Shown here: positions 8,600 through 17,336 of the stretch, piece by piece
How the letters are laid out: each line of letters opens with the position of its first letter
How positions within the stretch are numbered: position 1 is the stretch's first letter
Position numbers and translations under genes: made by a program
Notes under the pieces: generated by a model
Databases searched by the model: none
Told to the model about the DNA's origin: nothing
Seen by the model: only the letters and a program-made list of their open reading frames with translations
DNA from: a virus
Virus record (IMG/VR): IMGVR_UViG_3300035698_004821
Location: 1-64,000 of that record
DNA: 64,000 nt
Strand: one strand, 5' to 3'

Positions 8600-9961
8600 A
8601 TGGAAGATAATCAATTTGACGTGTTCGATAATGCAGAACAAAAGAAAGTCCTGCTAGACATGAAGGCTGAACTAGAACGGTCGAAGGAAAAGAGCACGGA
8701 AGACATGCTCGGTTTCGACGATAGCCCTCTAGTTAGAAAAGACAGAGCTAACCTCTCGAAGGTTCGCGACGTCTGGACGAGAAATGGATACCTGGACAAC
8801 TCCGGTGAGCAGATCACTATTGATCAGCTGCTAGAGAAGGACATCGCTGCCACTCGCCAAATGCAAGATAACTTCAGTACTGACCTACCACTGCTAACTC
8901 CAAGAGTTATCAGCAACTTGGTTCGTGAAGCTATTGAGCCAAACCTGGTTCTGACCCCGCTGCTAAGCAGAGTTAACTATAGTCATGGTACAAGAGTGTC
9001 CTTCCCGACATTCGGTGCTCTAGCTAATGGTGCTGCTGATATTGCAGAAGGTGAAGAGTACCCAGAAGGCACCATGGAAATGGGTGGACAAACCGAATGT
9101 ATCATCGGCAAGAGCGGTATTGCTGTAAAGGTAACCGAAGAGCAGAAACGATACAGCCAGTTTGACATCATATCCATGAACTTCCGCGCAGCGGGTAGAG
9201 AACTAGCTCGTCTAAAGGAGATGAAGGTCTCGAAACTCATTACCAGCAATGGTTTGACTCTGATCGACAACCTAAACGCTGGATTCCCAAGTGCGACTGG
9301 TAGAGATGCCAGTGGTAGCTACAATGGTACCCTAACCCTGGACGACATGTTCAAGGCCTGGAGTGTTATGGTTGACACCGGCTTCGTTCCGAATACTCTT
9401 ATCATGCACCCGTTTGCATGGAGAATCTTCGCGGAAGAAGGCATGTCACGCCTATTCGGCTTCAACAGTGGAAACCAAGCTATGCTATGGCAAACGCCTC
9501 AGGGCAGTCCTGGTAACGCTTCGCAATGGTCGCAGACCATGCTAAACCAAAACACGTATGTTTCGAGTCCCGAGAACATCGCGAGCACGTTCACACGCGT
9601 TCCGTCCCTGTTCCCGACCAACTTTAACATCATCGTATCCCCATACGTCAACTTTACGGCAGCAACCAGTCTCACTGACATCGTCTTCTGTGATATCAAT
9701 GAACTTGGCATCATGGTCGTAGACGAAGATGTGACGATGGATGAGTGGAATGACCCAGCTCGTGACATCATGAAAATGAAGCTTCGTGAGCGTTATGGCC
9801 TGGCCGTCAAGAACGATGGCCGTGGAATTGGCCTTTTGAAGAACATCAAGATCGCGAAGAGTGTTGACTTTGTTGACCGTATTAGTGTTGATTACACTAC
9901 CGGCAGCTTTGGCGCTACTCCTCTAAGTGGAGATGAGACTTACACAGCCGACCCTACCTAA
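8600..9961 (+). CDS. Major capsid protein, HK97-like
   Basis: The 453-aa product forms the icosahedral shell. An AGGAG site lies 6 nt before the ATG. The first 90 or so residues are charged and helical (KKVLLDMKAELERSKEK) and probably act as a scaffold-like delta region that the upstream protease may remove. The sequence then follows HK97-fold order: an N-arm ending in TPRVISNLVREAIEPNLVL, an E-loop with GEEYPEG, a spine helix (FRAAGRELARLKEMKVSKLI), and a P-domain/A-domain with the characteristic GFVPNTLIMHPFAW strand-helix. The C-terminal part ends in a flexible Thr/Gly-rich tail. A terminator follows 41 nt after the stop, consistent with the end of a highly expressed segment. Confidence 0.9.
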   Translation: MEDNQFDVFDNAEQKKVLLDMKAELERSKEKSTEDMLGFDDSPLVRKDRANLSKVRDVWTRNGYLDNSGEQITIDQLLEKDIAATRQMQDNFSTDLPLLTPRVISNLVREAIEPNLVLTPLLSRVNYSHGTRVSFPTFGALANGAADIAEGEEYPEGTMEMGGQTECIIGKSGIAVKVTEEQKRYSQFDIISMNFRAAGRELARLKEMKVSKLITSNGLTLIDNLNAGFPSATGRDASGSYNGTLTLDDMFKAWSVMVDTGFVPNTLIMHPFAWRIFAEEGMSRLFGFNSGNQAMLWQTPQGSPGNASQWSQTMLNQNTYVSSPENIASTFTRVPSLFPTNFNIIVSPYVNFTAATSLTDIVFCDINELGIMVVDEDVTMDEWNDPARDIMKMKLRERYGLAVKNDGRGIGLLKNIKIAKSVDFVDRISVDYTTGSFGATPLSGDETYTADPT

Positions 9962-10001
9962 TCTAACTGATTAGGTGGTGTAGCCTGTAAATAAGCAAGC
10001 G

Positions 10002-10038
10002 GAGCCGGATGCTGTAAGAGGTGGCCGGCTCTTTTTTT
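10002..10038 (+). terminator. Rho-independent terminator after the capsid gene
   Basis: A perfect 7-bp stem (GAGCCGG at 10002-10008 with CCGGCTC at 10025-10031) is followed directly by seven T residues (10032-10038). The T run ends only 11 nt before the next start codon, leaving no room for a promoter, so the downstream gene would depend on read-through or on a promoter farther upstream. Confidence 0.8.
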
Positions 10039-10049
10039 AATACCTACCC

Positions 10050-13000
10050 ATGTCTAACATAATAGTTAAAAACACTACATCCTTCGCTAGAACCGGACAT
10101 GTCACGGTTGGAGTACCTCTCACGAGGGCCTTTGATCTTAAGTTTGGAGCAGAAGTCCTAGTTGTTAACAACGCCAAGGTAGGTGTTACTAACCTTAAAG
10201 CTCAATGGGACTTTCAGGGTAACCGTTATGATAATGGTGCAGCCAAGTACATTAGAGTCACTTTTGAAGTGGATCTACTGGCTAACGAAGAGAAAACTGT
10301 TGTCCTAACCAGACTTCCTGGTTCTGGTACAGTAACTGAACTAAGCTTTGCACCCAATCTAAATATCTTGGGGGACATAGCAGGCACTGTTATAGAGTTA
10401 AGTATAGAGGGGGTGATACACTCCTTCGATATGTTAGACTTGCTACAAAACTCAAATAGGATTTCGGCAAATGGCAGTAAAGATTACTACCACCGTCAAA
10501 AACTCTTCACCCATATGGCTGCTACGTCTGACAGTAGGCGACGCTATCTGTGGGCAGACATAGTAATAGACATACCTGCGCGTCTAGACCAAGTTAATTT
10601 CTTTATTAGATACGGGTACTTCAGGGACTTCCCTGAGTCAGAGCCCAACAGGCCGGAGCCTGTCTTTAACTTATCCCAGAATATAACCCTAAGAGTCATA
10701 GGCCCCAGAACTAAGATCAGATGGGAAGAGTACAAGGTACCTTCTATACAAACCATCTCCCCCACACACAAGATATACACACTCGTAGATAGAGCCCAAC
10801 CTGGACAAAGTAAATTCGTAGCCGGATCATCTAATGTCTACAAAGGGGTGTTCTGCTACGGAAACAGCACCACAGACTCGGCTGAGCTTGAAGACCCCAT
10901 CCTCGCCATGGCTGAAGACTGGAAGCTAAGTGAACACTACCCCGTCACTGGCGTTATGCCTCCGTACCCTAGTTACGTAACTAGTGAATCAAACGCGTTC
11001 AGTAGGAGTGAGACCTTAAGAGTTGACATGGAGAGTGATGTAAAGAACCCTGCCTACAGAAGCCCGTATAACTGGTCACCTATGGCTAACCGACCTGACA
11101 CCACAGGTACTGGAGATCATGGTGAGAGAGACTATGCATACGGCATGCGGGGCATGCCTTGGATGCGCCCTGTCAACTACAATTGGATCCCTTTCCTAGA
11201 GTTCACCACCAGGCAAGAAGGCCTAAGACACATATTCTACTATGACACAGATGGAGAGCCCATACCTCCTTCTGAGTTCCTAAACACTGGTGTATTAATC
11301 TTCCACTCCCTTCCCTTCCGGACAGGGAGTATTAGAGGGTTTACCCGGGTACCTGCTTCTTCTGATACAGCTAGGCCCGTATTCATCCCAGAGAATATAT
11401 ACGGACCTGACAGACAGCACCACACACTGAAGATAATGATGCTGCAGTCTCTCATGACCATGGACTGGTACGGTCTTGAGTTTGCTAAGATGTCAGTTGT
11501 TAACTGGATCAACAACAACAGAGCGGATACGGGTAACCTCTTCATTAACACATGGGAGGCGTCAAGAGCTGCAGGTAGAACGTATGAGAACGCAGCGTTC
11601 CTGTATGAGGTCACGTATGACCAGAGCCTAAAAGCTTTTGTCGAACAGAACCTTAATAGGAACCTGTACAACGGTGCCGATAACCCCTCTACAGCTAACC
11701 TAAACAAGACTGCATTCCCCGGTGGTGTGGAGGTGCTCAGAAGAGCAACAGACAACGTGCCTTCTATACAAGGTGCAGGCTTAGGCCCGCTTAGGCACTG
11801 GAGGCCATGGGAAGAGTCGGCCGTTGCTCTAGGGTTCTTCTTCCTAGCTAAGGCCTTACTTAGATCTGAGCCTAATAACTCCACTGGACTTAAGATACTA
11901 GAAATAGCCCGAGATGTTTCAGCCTCCCTTGTTATAGGTGGTCTATATGATTGTAGCCCCACGTCTAATAGACGTGTTATTGTGGTAGAGTTCCCCAACT
12001 CGTCACAGAGAGCTGCTTTCCAAACAGCCTTAGGTCCCTTGTCCTACGTCGTCCAGGTCACTGGCCAGACTTCAGGTGCTACAGGTCTTATGTACCTACA
12101 GCATCAAGAGGAGGAAGTGAGTACTAACACCAGGCAAAGGATCTTTGTAACGAACGCTAGCGGAGACTTCCAAATAGGTGAAACTATAATGACATCAGTA
12201 GGCGCCACAGCCCCCATAGTGAGGAAGTGGAACTACCTGGGTCGTAAGTCGTACGCTGAAACGGCCCCCACTAATGGCATCTACAGAGAGCTAACTGAAG
12301 CGGAGCAAGATGAGCTAACATTTAGTAATGTCAACTACCCAGTGTCTCGTTACCCAATGGGGTACTTTAAGTACCATGTACTCTACTATGTCTATAGCAC
12401 TCTAGTCATGGTAGGCCCTGCTGTAGTCAAAGAAGCGGGCAGCTACTATGGTGTTGATGAGGCTGTCGTATCCTCCAAGGCAGACCTTTTGATAGCTGAG
12501 TTCGGCACTGACTATGACAACGGAGACTTCAATGAGGCCACATCTAGGTTCTATGGTTACATTGACCCTAACTTTGGTGGCATCTCGACTAAGTTTGTCT
12601 TACCCGCAGCACTTACTAGTGATAGTACATTGCCAATACCTACCATCGTTGTAGAGACAAACATTATAAACGCACAGGCAGAACCGGTATCTCCCATACC
12701 AACTATAGCTGTGACGCCCACTAGCAAAGTGATAGCCATTGGTACTATAGGCTCAACAGACGTTTCGATAACTGTGCCCAGTATTGACCTCACTGTAACA
12801 CCGTTCGATGCCACACCAAGTGCGGGTGGCACACACCCTGTAGTAGGTGCAACCGTCGCCATAACATTCGATGCCCAAGATGTATTTGATGTAGTAGCCA
12901 TACAGAACATCTCAGCCTTTACGAAAAACACCTTCACAATTATTGGTAAGCCACTCAGCGTCATCAACCCATCCTTTGTACATGAGTCTCAAGGCTTATC

Positions 13001-14390
13001 CCCAGGGAACACTGAGGTCACTGTCTTTAATTACCACAAAGTTGTTGTGCTAAAGACCATTGTTGTGTCTGACATTATCACCAACTACTACCTAAGGAAT
13101 CCAGAGAACCCTGTGCCTGGCTTATTAGGTGAGGCCATTGGACTCAATGGCCAATCTTTAGGCCCACAGGGCTACACCTGGAGCCTCCCAGGTACTACTG
13201 AGTACGAACCCACGCAATATGACGTGTCGAGTCATCAGGCCACCCACCGTATCACCAGAGCGGGTAGAGGCGGGTCTATAAGAAACTGGGCAACAACGGT
13301 AGGTAAGAGCACGGTATCTTGGCTGAAGGCAGAGTCAGCCGTACAGGGCCTTAGAATGGATGAGGTGTATGTCGCCGATGTTGACACCAGCAATGTAACC
13401 TACACACCTAACTTCCTAGGAGCGGTTACATCTTTAGTGGGTAGCCAATACACCTTTGTCTCACCTAACCGACTAGTAGAGTCGGCTCTTGTTGAGGCCG
13501 GACTAGTCTTTGAGTCTTCAGTAACGCCCCTAGAGTATGATGGCTTCGCTTTCGGTGGCTCTGCTTCCGAACCAGCTATAGCTCCGTTCATGAAGATGTA
13601 CCACAATATAGCTGTTGAGACAAAGATACCTGGGGTTACTCAACTAGACTTCTGGTCCTTCCATGTTAATGGCATACCCTCTGGTAATCACAACCTATCC
13701 GCCAACCTCAAGTTGGACATACATCAGATGTTTAACCAGATGGTTATCTATGATGTAGACACACAGACATGGGCAGACGTATCATCCCTCCTTCTCAACC
13801 TAGATCAAGAGATCAGGTTTGGTGTAGATAACACTGTCATACAATCTAAGTTGGTGGGTGCCGATCCTGTCATATTACCTAGTAACTTAACGCAGGGCAG
13901 AGGTGCCATCATCTGCGCTGATACGAGTCAGCCCTTTGTAATGGGTTTTGTAGCTGGGTTATCCTCAGCATCAGACTCCTTGAAGAGTGTGACTCACCTT
14001 ACCTTTGAAAACTTCGCTGTTGATAAGTTTAATCCAGGTGGACACAGAATAGGTATATCCAGTATTGACCACTATAATCCAGGATCAGTTACGTCTGATC
14101 CGAGCAACACCTTTAAGAAGACCAATGGCCCTGTTAAAAAGCCCATATTGGAATATGTAGAGGAAACGAAGCCTACTGCTGATGAAATACTATATAAGGA
14201 GACCTCGTCAGGGAAGTTAATAACATCTTCCCGAGCTCCTGGTTGGGTTGGCAGAAGAATGTACGTAGTATTTGGTGCGTCGTACCAGGAAGTGTTTGAC
14301 GCTATTAGGGCCATTGACATTAAGGCACCTATCAAATCTACTATAGATTCTAATGGTCTTCATGCATATGAACGGCCCGCAATAATATAA
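10050..14390 (+). CDS. Large PcRGLX/YetA-like polysaccharide-lyase-type virion protein
   Basis: 1446 aa. Residues 1-95 (HVTVGVPLTRAFDL, then a Trp-containing segment and a YIRVTFEVDLLANEEKTV strand) look like the N-terminal RIFT-barrel domain of PcRGLX/YetA-like rhamnogalacturonan lyases. Residues 100-290 form a second beta-rich domain. Residues 400-680 are helical with WRPWEESAVALGFFFLAKAL, typical of an alpha/alpha-toroid catalytic domain. Beyond about 850 the protein is Thr/Val/Pro-rich, then beta-rich, probably fibre-like or virion-anchoring. No signal peptide or Shine-Dalgarno is seen. The gene lies alone between two terminator-like hairpins, between capsid and neck genes, which is an odd place for a depolymerase. 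It could be a head-surface fibre or an acquired accessory gene. Domain calls are from pattern memory and catalytic residues are not assigned. Confidence 0.55.
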   Translation: MSNIIVKNTTSFARTGHVTVGVPLTRAFDLKFGAEVLVVNNAKVGVTNLKAQWDFQGNRYDNGAAKYIRVTFEVDLLANEEKTVVLTRLPGSGTVTELSFAPNLNILGDIAGTVIELSIEGVIHSFDMLDLLQNSNRISANGSKDYYHRQKLFTHMAATSDSRRRYLWADIVIDIPARLDQVNFFIRYGYFRDFPESEPNRPEPVFNLSQNITLRVIGPRTKIRWEEYKVPSIQTISPTHKIYTLVDRAQPGQSKFVAGSSNVYKGVFCYGNSTTDSAELEDPILAMAEDWKLSEHYPVTGVMPPYPSYVTSESNAFSRSETLRVDMESDVKNPAYRSPYNWSPMANRPDTTGTGDHGERDYAYGMRGMPWMRPVNYNWIPFLEFTTRQEGLRHIFYYDTDGEPIPPSEFLNTGVLIFHSLPFRTGSIRGFTRVPASSDTARPVFIPENIYGPDRQHHTLKIMMLQSLMTMDWYGLEFAKMSVVNWINNNRADTGNLFINTWEASRAAGRTYENAAFLYEVTYDQSLKAFVEQNLNRNLYNGADNPSTANLNKTAFPGGVEVLRRATDNVPSIQGAGLGPLRHWRPWEESAVALGFFFLAKALLRSEPNNSTGLKILEIARDVSASLVIGGLYDCSPTSNRRVIVVEFPNSSQRAAFQTALGPLSYVVQVTGQTSGATGLMYLQHQEEEVSTNTRQRIFVTNASGDFQIGETIMTSVGATAPIVRKWNYLGRKSYAETAPTNGIYRELTEAEQDELTFSNVNYPVSRYPMGYFKYHVLYYVYSTLVMVGPAVVKEAGSYYGVDEAVVSSKADLLIAEFGTDYDNGDFNEATSRFYGYIDPNFGGISTKFVLPAALTSDSTLPIPTIVVETNIINAQAEPVSPIPTIAVTPTSKVIAIGTIGSTDVSITVPSIDLTVTPFDATPSAGGTHPVVGATVAITFDAQDVFDVVAIQNISAFTKNTFTIIGKPLSVINPSFVHESQGLSPGNTEVTVFNYHKVVVLKTIVVSDIITNYYLRNPENPVPGLLGEAIGLNGQSLGPQGYTWSLPGTTEYEPTQYDVSSHQATHRITRAGRGGSIRNWATTVGKSTVSWLKAESAVQGLRMDEVYVADVDTSNVTYTPNFLGAVTSLVGSQYTFVSPNRLVESALVEAGLVFESSVTPLEYDGFAFGGSASEPAIAPFMKMYHNIAVETKIPGVTQLDFWSFHVNGIPSGNHNLSANLKLDIHQMFNQMVIYDVDTQTWADVSSLLLNLDQEIRFGVDNTVIQSKLVGADPVILPSNLTQGRGAIICADTSQPFVMGFVAGLSSASDSLKSVTHLTFENFAVDKFNPGGHRIGISSIDHYNPGSVTSDPSNTFKKTNGPVKKPILEYVEETKPTADEILYKETSSGKLITSSRAPGWVGRRMYVVFGASYQEVFDAIRAIDIKAPIKSTIDSNGLHAYERPAII

Positions 14391-14416
14391 GACAATGTCG
14401 AATAAACTAAAGCTTT

Positions 14417-14516
14417 GTCCGGGATTAACGTGCCGGACGGACCGTGCTACACTGCGCTGGAAACAGTCATGTAGCGAAGCGGTATCACTTTTTGCATCGC
14501 TACCTTTAGTGATACC
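14417..14516 (+). other. Structured non-coding segment with potential pseudoknot
   Basis: The gap 14391-14571 contains no gene but several strong inverted repeats. These are GTCCGG/CCGGAC (14417-14422 with 14433-14438), GCTACA/TGTAGC (14446-14451 with 14470-14475), GTAGCGA/TCGCTAC (14471-14477 with 14497-14503) and GGTATCACT/AGTGATACC (14481-14489 with 14508-14516). The last two interleave, so they can form an H-type pseudoknot or two mutually exclusive hairpins. The second and third also compete. I match it to no known RNA family; it is not a tRNA. It could be a 3'-UTR element, processed small RNA or regulatory switch between the lyase-like gene and the neck genes. Confidence 0.55.
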
Positions 14517-14520
14517 TACG

Positions 14521-14559
14521 GGCGGAGAGGGGCTTGACCCCTCCCTGCCTTATTTTCTT
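14521..14559 (+). terminator. Probable terminator before the neck genes
   Basis: A long stem pairs 14521-14532 with 14538-14549: GAGGGG/CCCCTC around a 5-nt loop, extended outward past one A-C mismatch by five more pairs. The T-rich run TTATTTTCTT (14550-14559) follows. The run is interrupted, so termination may be partial, which suits attenuation ahead of the low-copy neck proteins. Confidence 0.6.
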
Positions 14560-14571
14560 GAGAGATAAATA

Positions 14572-15117
14572 ATGCCTAGAAAAAAGAAAGAGACTACAGA
14601 TAGTCAAGATAATGATATAAGCATTTCAGCATCAGTCGGAGATCCGTCTGCCAGCAATACTAAACTGAAGGGAAAAGAAATTTCTCTTAACCAAAAAATT
14701 GAGTCGTTCTTTGGAGTTGGTGATGTTTGGCTCACCCCTGAAAACTACTCAGCTACTGTGCCTGATAACCTCACGACACAGCAGTGGGAGATCCTAACCG
14801 AAGCCCTTAACAGAGGTCACGTTGTAGAGGGTAACATCTACATTGCGCCTATTGACAAGGACCTAGAAGTACTCGAAGAGTACTGGCACCTAGTCAAGAC
14901 GTACGGCATCGACACTAACGATGAGCAGGCAGTCTCAACACTGGCCTGGCGAAAACTATTTAGGAATGGAGTAGACAGAAACTGGACAGCTAAAGAGATA
15001 GCTAACTTCTGTATGGAGAGAGAACAACGTGGCAAGAACAGAGACCGGGTTATGAAGCTCCTGAAAGATACGCATAAGTACAGCAACTGCCCAGACACAC
15101 TACTAGAAAGCAGATAA
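14572..15117 (+). CDS. Small hypothetical head/neck protein
   Basis: The 181-aa product is not recognised. The first 45 residues are Lys/Ser/Asp-rich and probably disordered. Residues 55-181 look helical and compact (TTQQWEILTEALNRGHVVEG; WRKLFRNGVDRNWTAKEIANF), and the last 30 residues are strongly basic. It lies 12 nt downstream of the T-rich run of a probable terminator, with a weak purine-rich leader (GAGAGATAAATA) before its ATG. It is the first gene of the connector block ending at the sheath. A head-completion or DNA-binding neck role is possible by position only. Confidence 0.6.
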   Translation: MPRKKKETTDSQDNDISISASVGDPSASNTKLKGKEISLNQKIESFFGVGDVWLTPENYSATVPDNLTTQQWEILTEALNRGHVVEGNIYIAPIDKDLEVLEEYWHLVKTYGIDTNDEQAVSTLAWRKLFRNGVDRNWTAKEIANFCMEREQRGKNRDRVMKLLKDTHKYSNCPDTLLESR

Positions 15118-15122
15118 CATAA

Positions 15123-16478
15123 ATGGCTATATCACTACTATCCAGTACTCCGTCCAATGGTGCGACGGATTACTTTATTAATAAGTCAATTGAACTAACG
15201 TTCGATAAGGCTATAGCTGCATCCAGCTTAGATGCCAATGTATTTTCACTAGTAGACATAGCTGCGGGCACTATCCTGCCTGTCACGATCTCACACAGCA
15301 CAGCTTCGACATCTACTGTAGTTCTGTTACCTGGTACAACCTTGAAAGAGGACACCGAGTACAGAGTCATACTTGTAGGCTCGTCTATGGGTCTTGGCTA
15401 CTCTCTCGTCGCTGAAGACCTAGACACTCTCGTAACATCCATCACAGTAGAGTTCTCCACCGGAGATACTGTATACAAGATAGATACGACTGTAGAGAAG
15501 GAAGCAGCTAGTGTGACCTTGGAGGGAGACCTATTTCTACCCACCAATGTCAAGGCCTTAGGCTTTGACTTCGTGATTGAGAAGGTTAGGCCTAAGAATA
15601 ACAAGCACTCTATCCCAGTTGATCTTACCGGTGACAACACCTTAAGGTTCACTTTTTCCAAATCCCTCTACACCGGGTCTGTAGACTTTACAGATTGGGT
15701 GGACATTTCCACCTTCCCCCTATTAAACACAGCTGGGTATCTTGCTAGCGGAGAGACACTAGGGGCCGGAACCATACCCGGCTATACGGTTTCAGTCACC
15801 GGTACAGATCTTTTAGTTGCATTCGACTCTAACCTTCCTAAGAACTTAGGTATCCAAGTAGGGTTGTACGACGCCATCACATCTATTGATGGTGAGTCGT
15901 ATGGAGGTAACATGCAGTACTCCATCAACACAGCGCTTTACCCAGAGATCTACGGGATACAGACAATTAAGAGAGAAGTAAGAGAGGTCTGCGACACATT
16001 CACCGAGGACTACATTGGTGCACTTCTGTTCAAGAACACTATGTGGTCATGGGAGAAGGTTGGCAGATCATTCGACATAAGTAATCCAAGCTTCGCAGCG
16101 AAGCAGTTCATCGTTTACAGCACTATCCTCGATCTCATGGAAGACCGGGAGTACTACAAGTACGTTGTTGCTGGTACTAGACGACAACTCGGAGACCTCA
16201 ACGTCTCCGTGGATAACATCATAGGAAGAATAGCCATGAAGGTGGCTAAGTATCAGAAGGCTAAAGAAAACGCCTTTGAATCATTAGTAGGTGGATGGCA
16301 GTTCAGGGTCGGAGGCAATCAGCTAGGGTACACGGAGATAGCTAATACTATCAACAGGCTCTGGTATAACGTCAACGGCAGATACACGGACAGCAGATTC
16401 AGCTACAAGCAGGACCGGGTTCCTGCGTCTAACATCGCATCAAACAGAGGCGCTAGAACAAACAACCCTATTTGGTAA
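15123..16478 (+). CDS. Neck/connector protein with N-terminal Ig-like domain
   Basis: 451 aa. Residues 1-115 (STPSNGATDYFINKSIELTFDKAI, then VNVFSLVD-like strands and LKEDTEYRVIL) match the bacterial Ig-like SbsA/Big_5 pattern. A second beta region (about 145-275) may be another Ig-like unit. From about residue 280 the protein becomes helical (VREVCDTFTEDYIGALL, then MEDREYYKYVVAGTRRQLG), with an ending rich in Asn/Arg. It starts 5 nt after the previous stop. The combination suggests a virion-surface Ig module fused to a structural connector domain. The specific neck role is not established. Confidence 0.6.
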   Translation: MAISLLSSTPSNGATDYFINKSIELTFDKAIAASSLDANVFSLVDIAAGTILPVTISHSTASTSTVVLLPGTTLKEDTEYRVILVGSSMGLGYSLVAEDLDTLVTSITVEFSTGDTVYKIDTTVEKEAASVTLEGDLFLPTNVKALGFDFVIEKVRPKNNKHSIPVDLTGDNTLRFTFSKSLYTGSVDFTDWVDISTFPLLNTAGYLASGETLGAGTIPGYTVSVTGTDLLVAFDSNLPKNLGIQVGLYDAITSIDGESYGGNMQYSINTALYPEIYGIQTIKREVREVCDTFTEDYIGALLFKNTMWSWEKVGRSFDISNPSFAAKQFIVYSTILDLMEDREYYKYVVAGTRRQLGDLNVSVDNIIGRIAMKVAKYQKAKENAFESLVGGWQFRVGGNQLGYTEIANTINRLWYNVNGRYTDSRFSYKQDRVPASNIASNRGARTNNPIW

Positions 16479-16485
16479 ATAAGAA

Positions 16486-16920
16486 ATGGCAAACATAATT
16501 TATACAAGTTACCTGCAGCACCTGCTAAGTGGAACGATAGATGTTACATCTGACCCAATCTACGCTATGCTACTGTCTGGTACCTATACACCTAACACTG
16601 GGCACTCCCTAGTGGCAGACATCACAGCCTATGAAGTTGTGGATACAGCTGTCTCCCCTATATATGAACAAGGCGGACTAGAGCTGACAAATAAGACAGT
16701 ATCAGTAGTCGCCGGTGAGGTTGTCTTTGATGCCGCTGACGTGTCATGGTCACCCTCGACGATCACCGCATCTGGCATAGCACTGTGGACCTCTGGGGCT
16801 TCAGCTGCAGATCACCATCTTCTAAGTTGGACAGAACTAGGAAACACATCTAGTACGAATGGTACCTTCCAGGTTGTATGGTCACCCAGCGACGGCGTCT
16901 TTAAAGTTGGAGTAAGTTAA
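16486..16920 (+). CDS. Small beta-rich virion protein, tandem copy 1
   Basis: The 144-aa product belongs to a small protein family common in phage structural regions, with the order MAN.IY.S...HLLSG, IYAMLLSGTYTPN, DITAYEV, LTNKTVSV, VVFDAADVSW, and a final strand ending in W.S.G. Such proteins are usually annotated as decoration, head-fibre or tail-associated proteins. It is paralogous to the gene directly downstream, whose ATG uses the last base of this stop codon (TAATG). The family role in virions is known only loosely; copy number and location are inferred. Confidence 0.7.
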   Translation: MANIIYTSYLQHLLSGTIDVTSDPIYAMLLSGTYTPNTGHSLVADITAYEVVDTAVSPIYEQGGLELTNKTVSVVAGEVVFDAADVSWSPSTITASGIALWTSGASAADHHLLSWTELGNTSSTNGTFQVVWSPSDGVFKVGVS

Positions 16921-17336
16921 TGGCAAATCAAGTATACAATAGTTTTAAAATGCATCTTCTTAGTGGCGATGTAAACCTAGAAACAGCGAACATCTGGATG
17001 GCTCTGACAAGTGGAACCTATACGTTCTCACAGACCCACGAAGTAATAGGTGATATTTCAGAAGAAATTATATCCGCAGGCTATGACGTAGGCGGTCAGT
17101 TAATACCTAGTACATCCCTTACTACAGGTACGACAACAACTGAGGGCCAACTAACGGGACATGGAATGACATATAGTGGTTTAACATCTATTGTAGAGTT
17201 TGGTATTATTTGGGTCTCAGGGGGAACAGATACTACTAACTACCTACTTGGGCAGGTTGATTTTGGTAGTCAAACTCTGACCAGCTCGGACCTAGTCATT
17301 ACCTGGAACACGGACGGCATTTACAACCTTACCTAA
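16920..17336 (+). CDS. Small beta-rich virion protein, tandem copy 2
   Basis: This 138-aa paralogue of the preceding gene shares the start MANQVYNSFKMHLLSG, the WMALTSGTYTF strand, a DISEE turn, and the terminal pattern LVITWN.DGIYNL. The two copies are clearly diverged, so the duplication is not recent. It overlaps both neighbours by one base (TAATG junctions), indicating coupled translation. It may form a hetero-oligomer with copy 1 or decorate a different site. Confidence 0.7.
   Translation: MANQVYNSFKMHLLSGDVNLETANIWMALTSGTYTFSQTHEVIGDISEEIISAGYDVGGQLIPSTSLTTGTTTTEGQLTGHGMTYSGLTSIVEFGIIWVSGGTDTTNYLLGQVDFGSQTLTSSDLVITWNTDGIYNLT

Noticed and set aside
11240-11998. 252-codon antisense open frame
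   Set aside because: Lies wholly inside the lyase-like gene on the opposite strand, with low-complexity Ser/Leu-rich translation; no ribosome site or family resemblance.
14391-14571. tRNA or known ribozyme in the gap
   Set aside because: No T-loop, anticodon arm or acceptor pairing fits; no hammerhead core CUGANGA was found.
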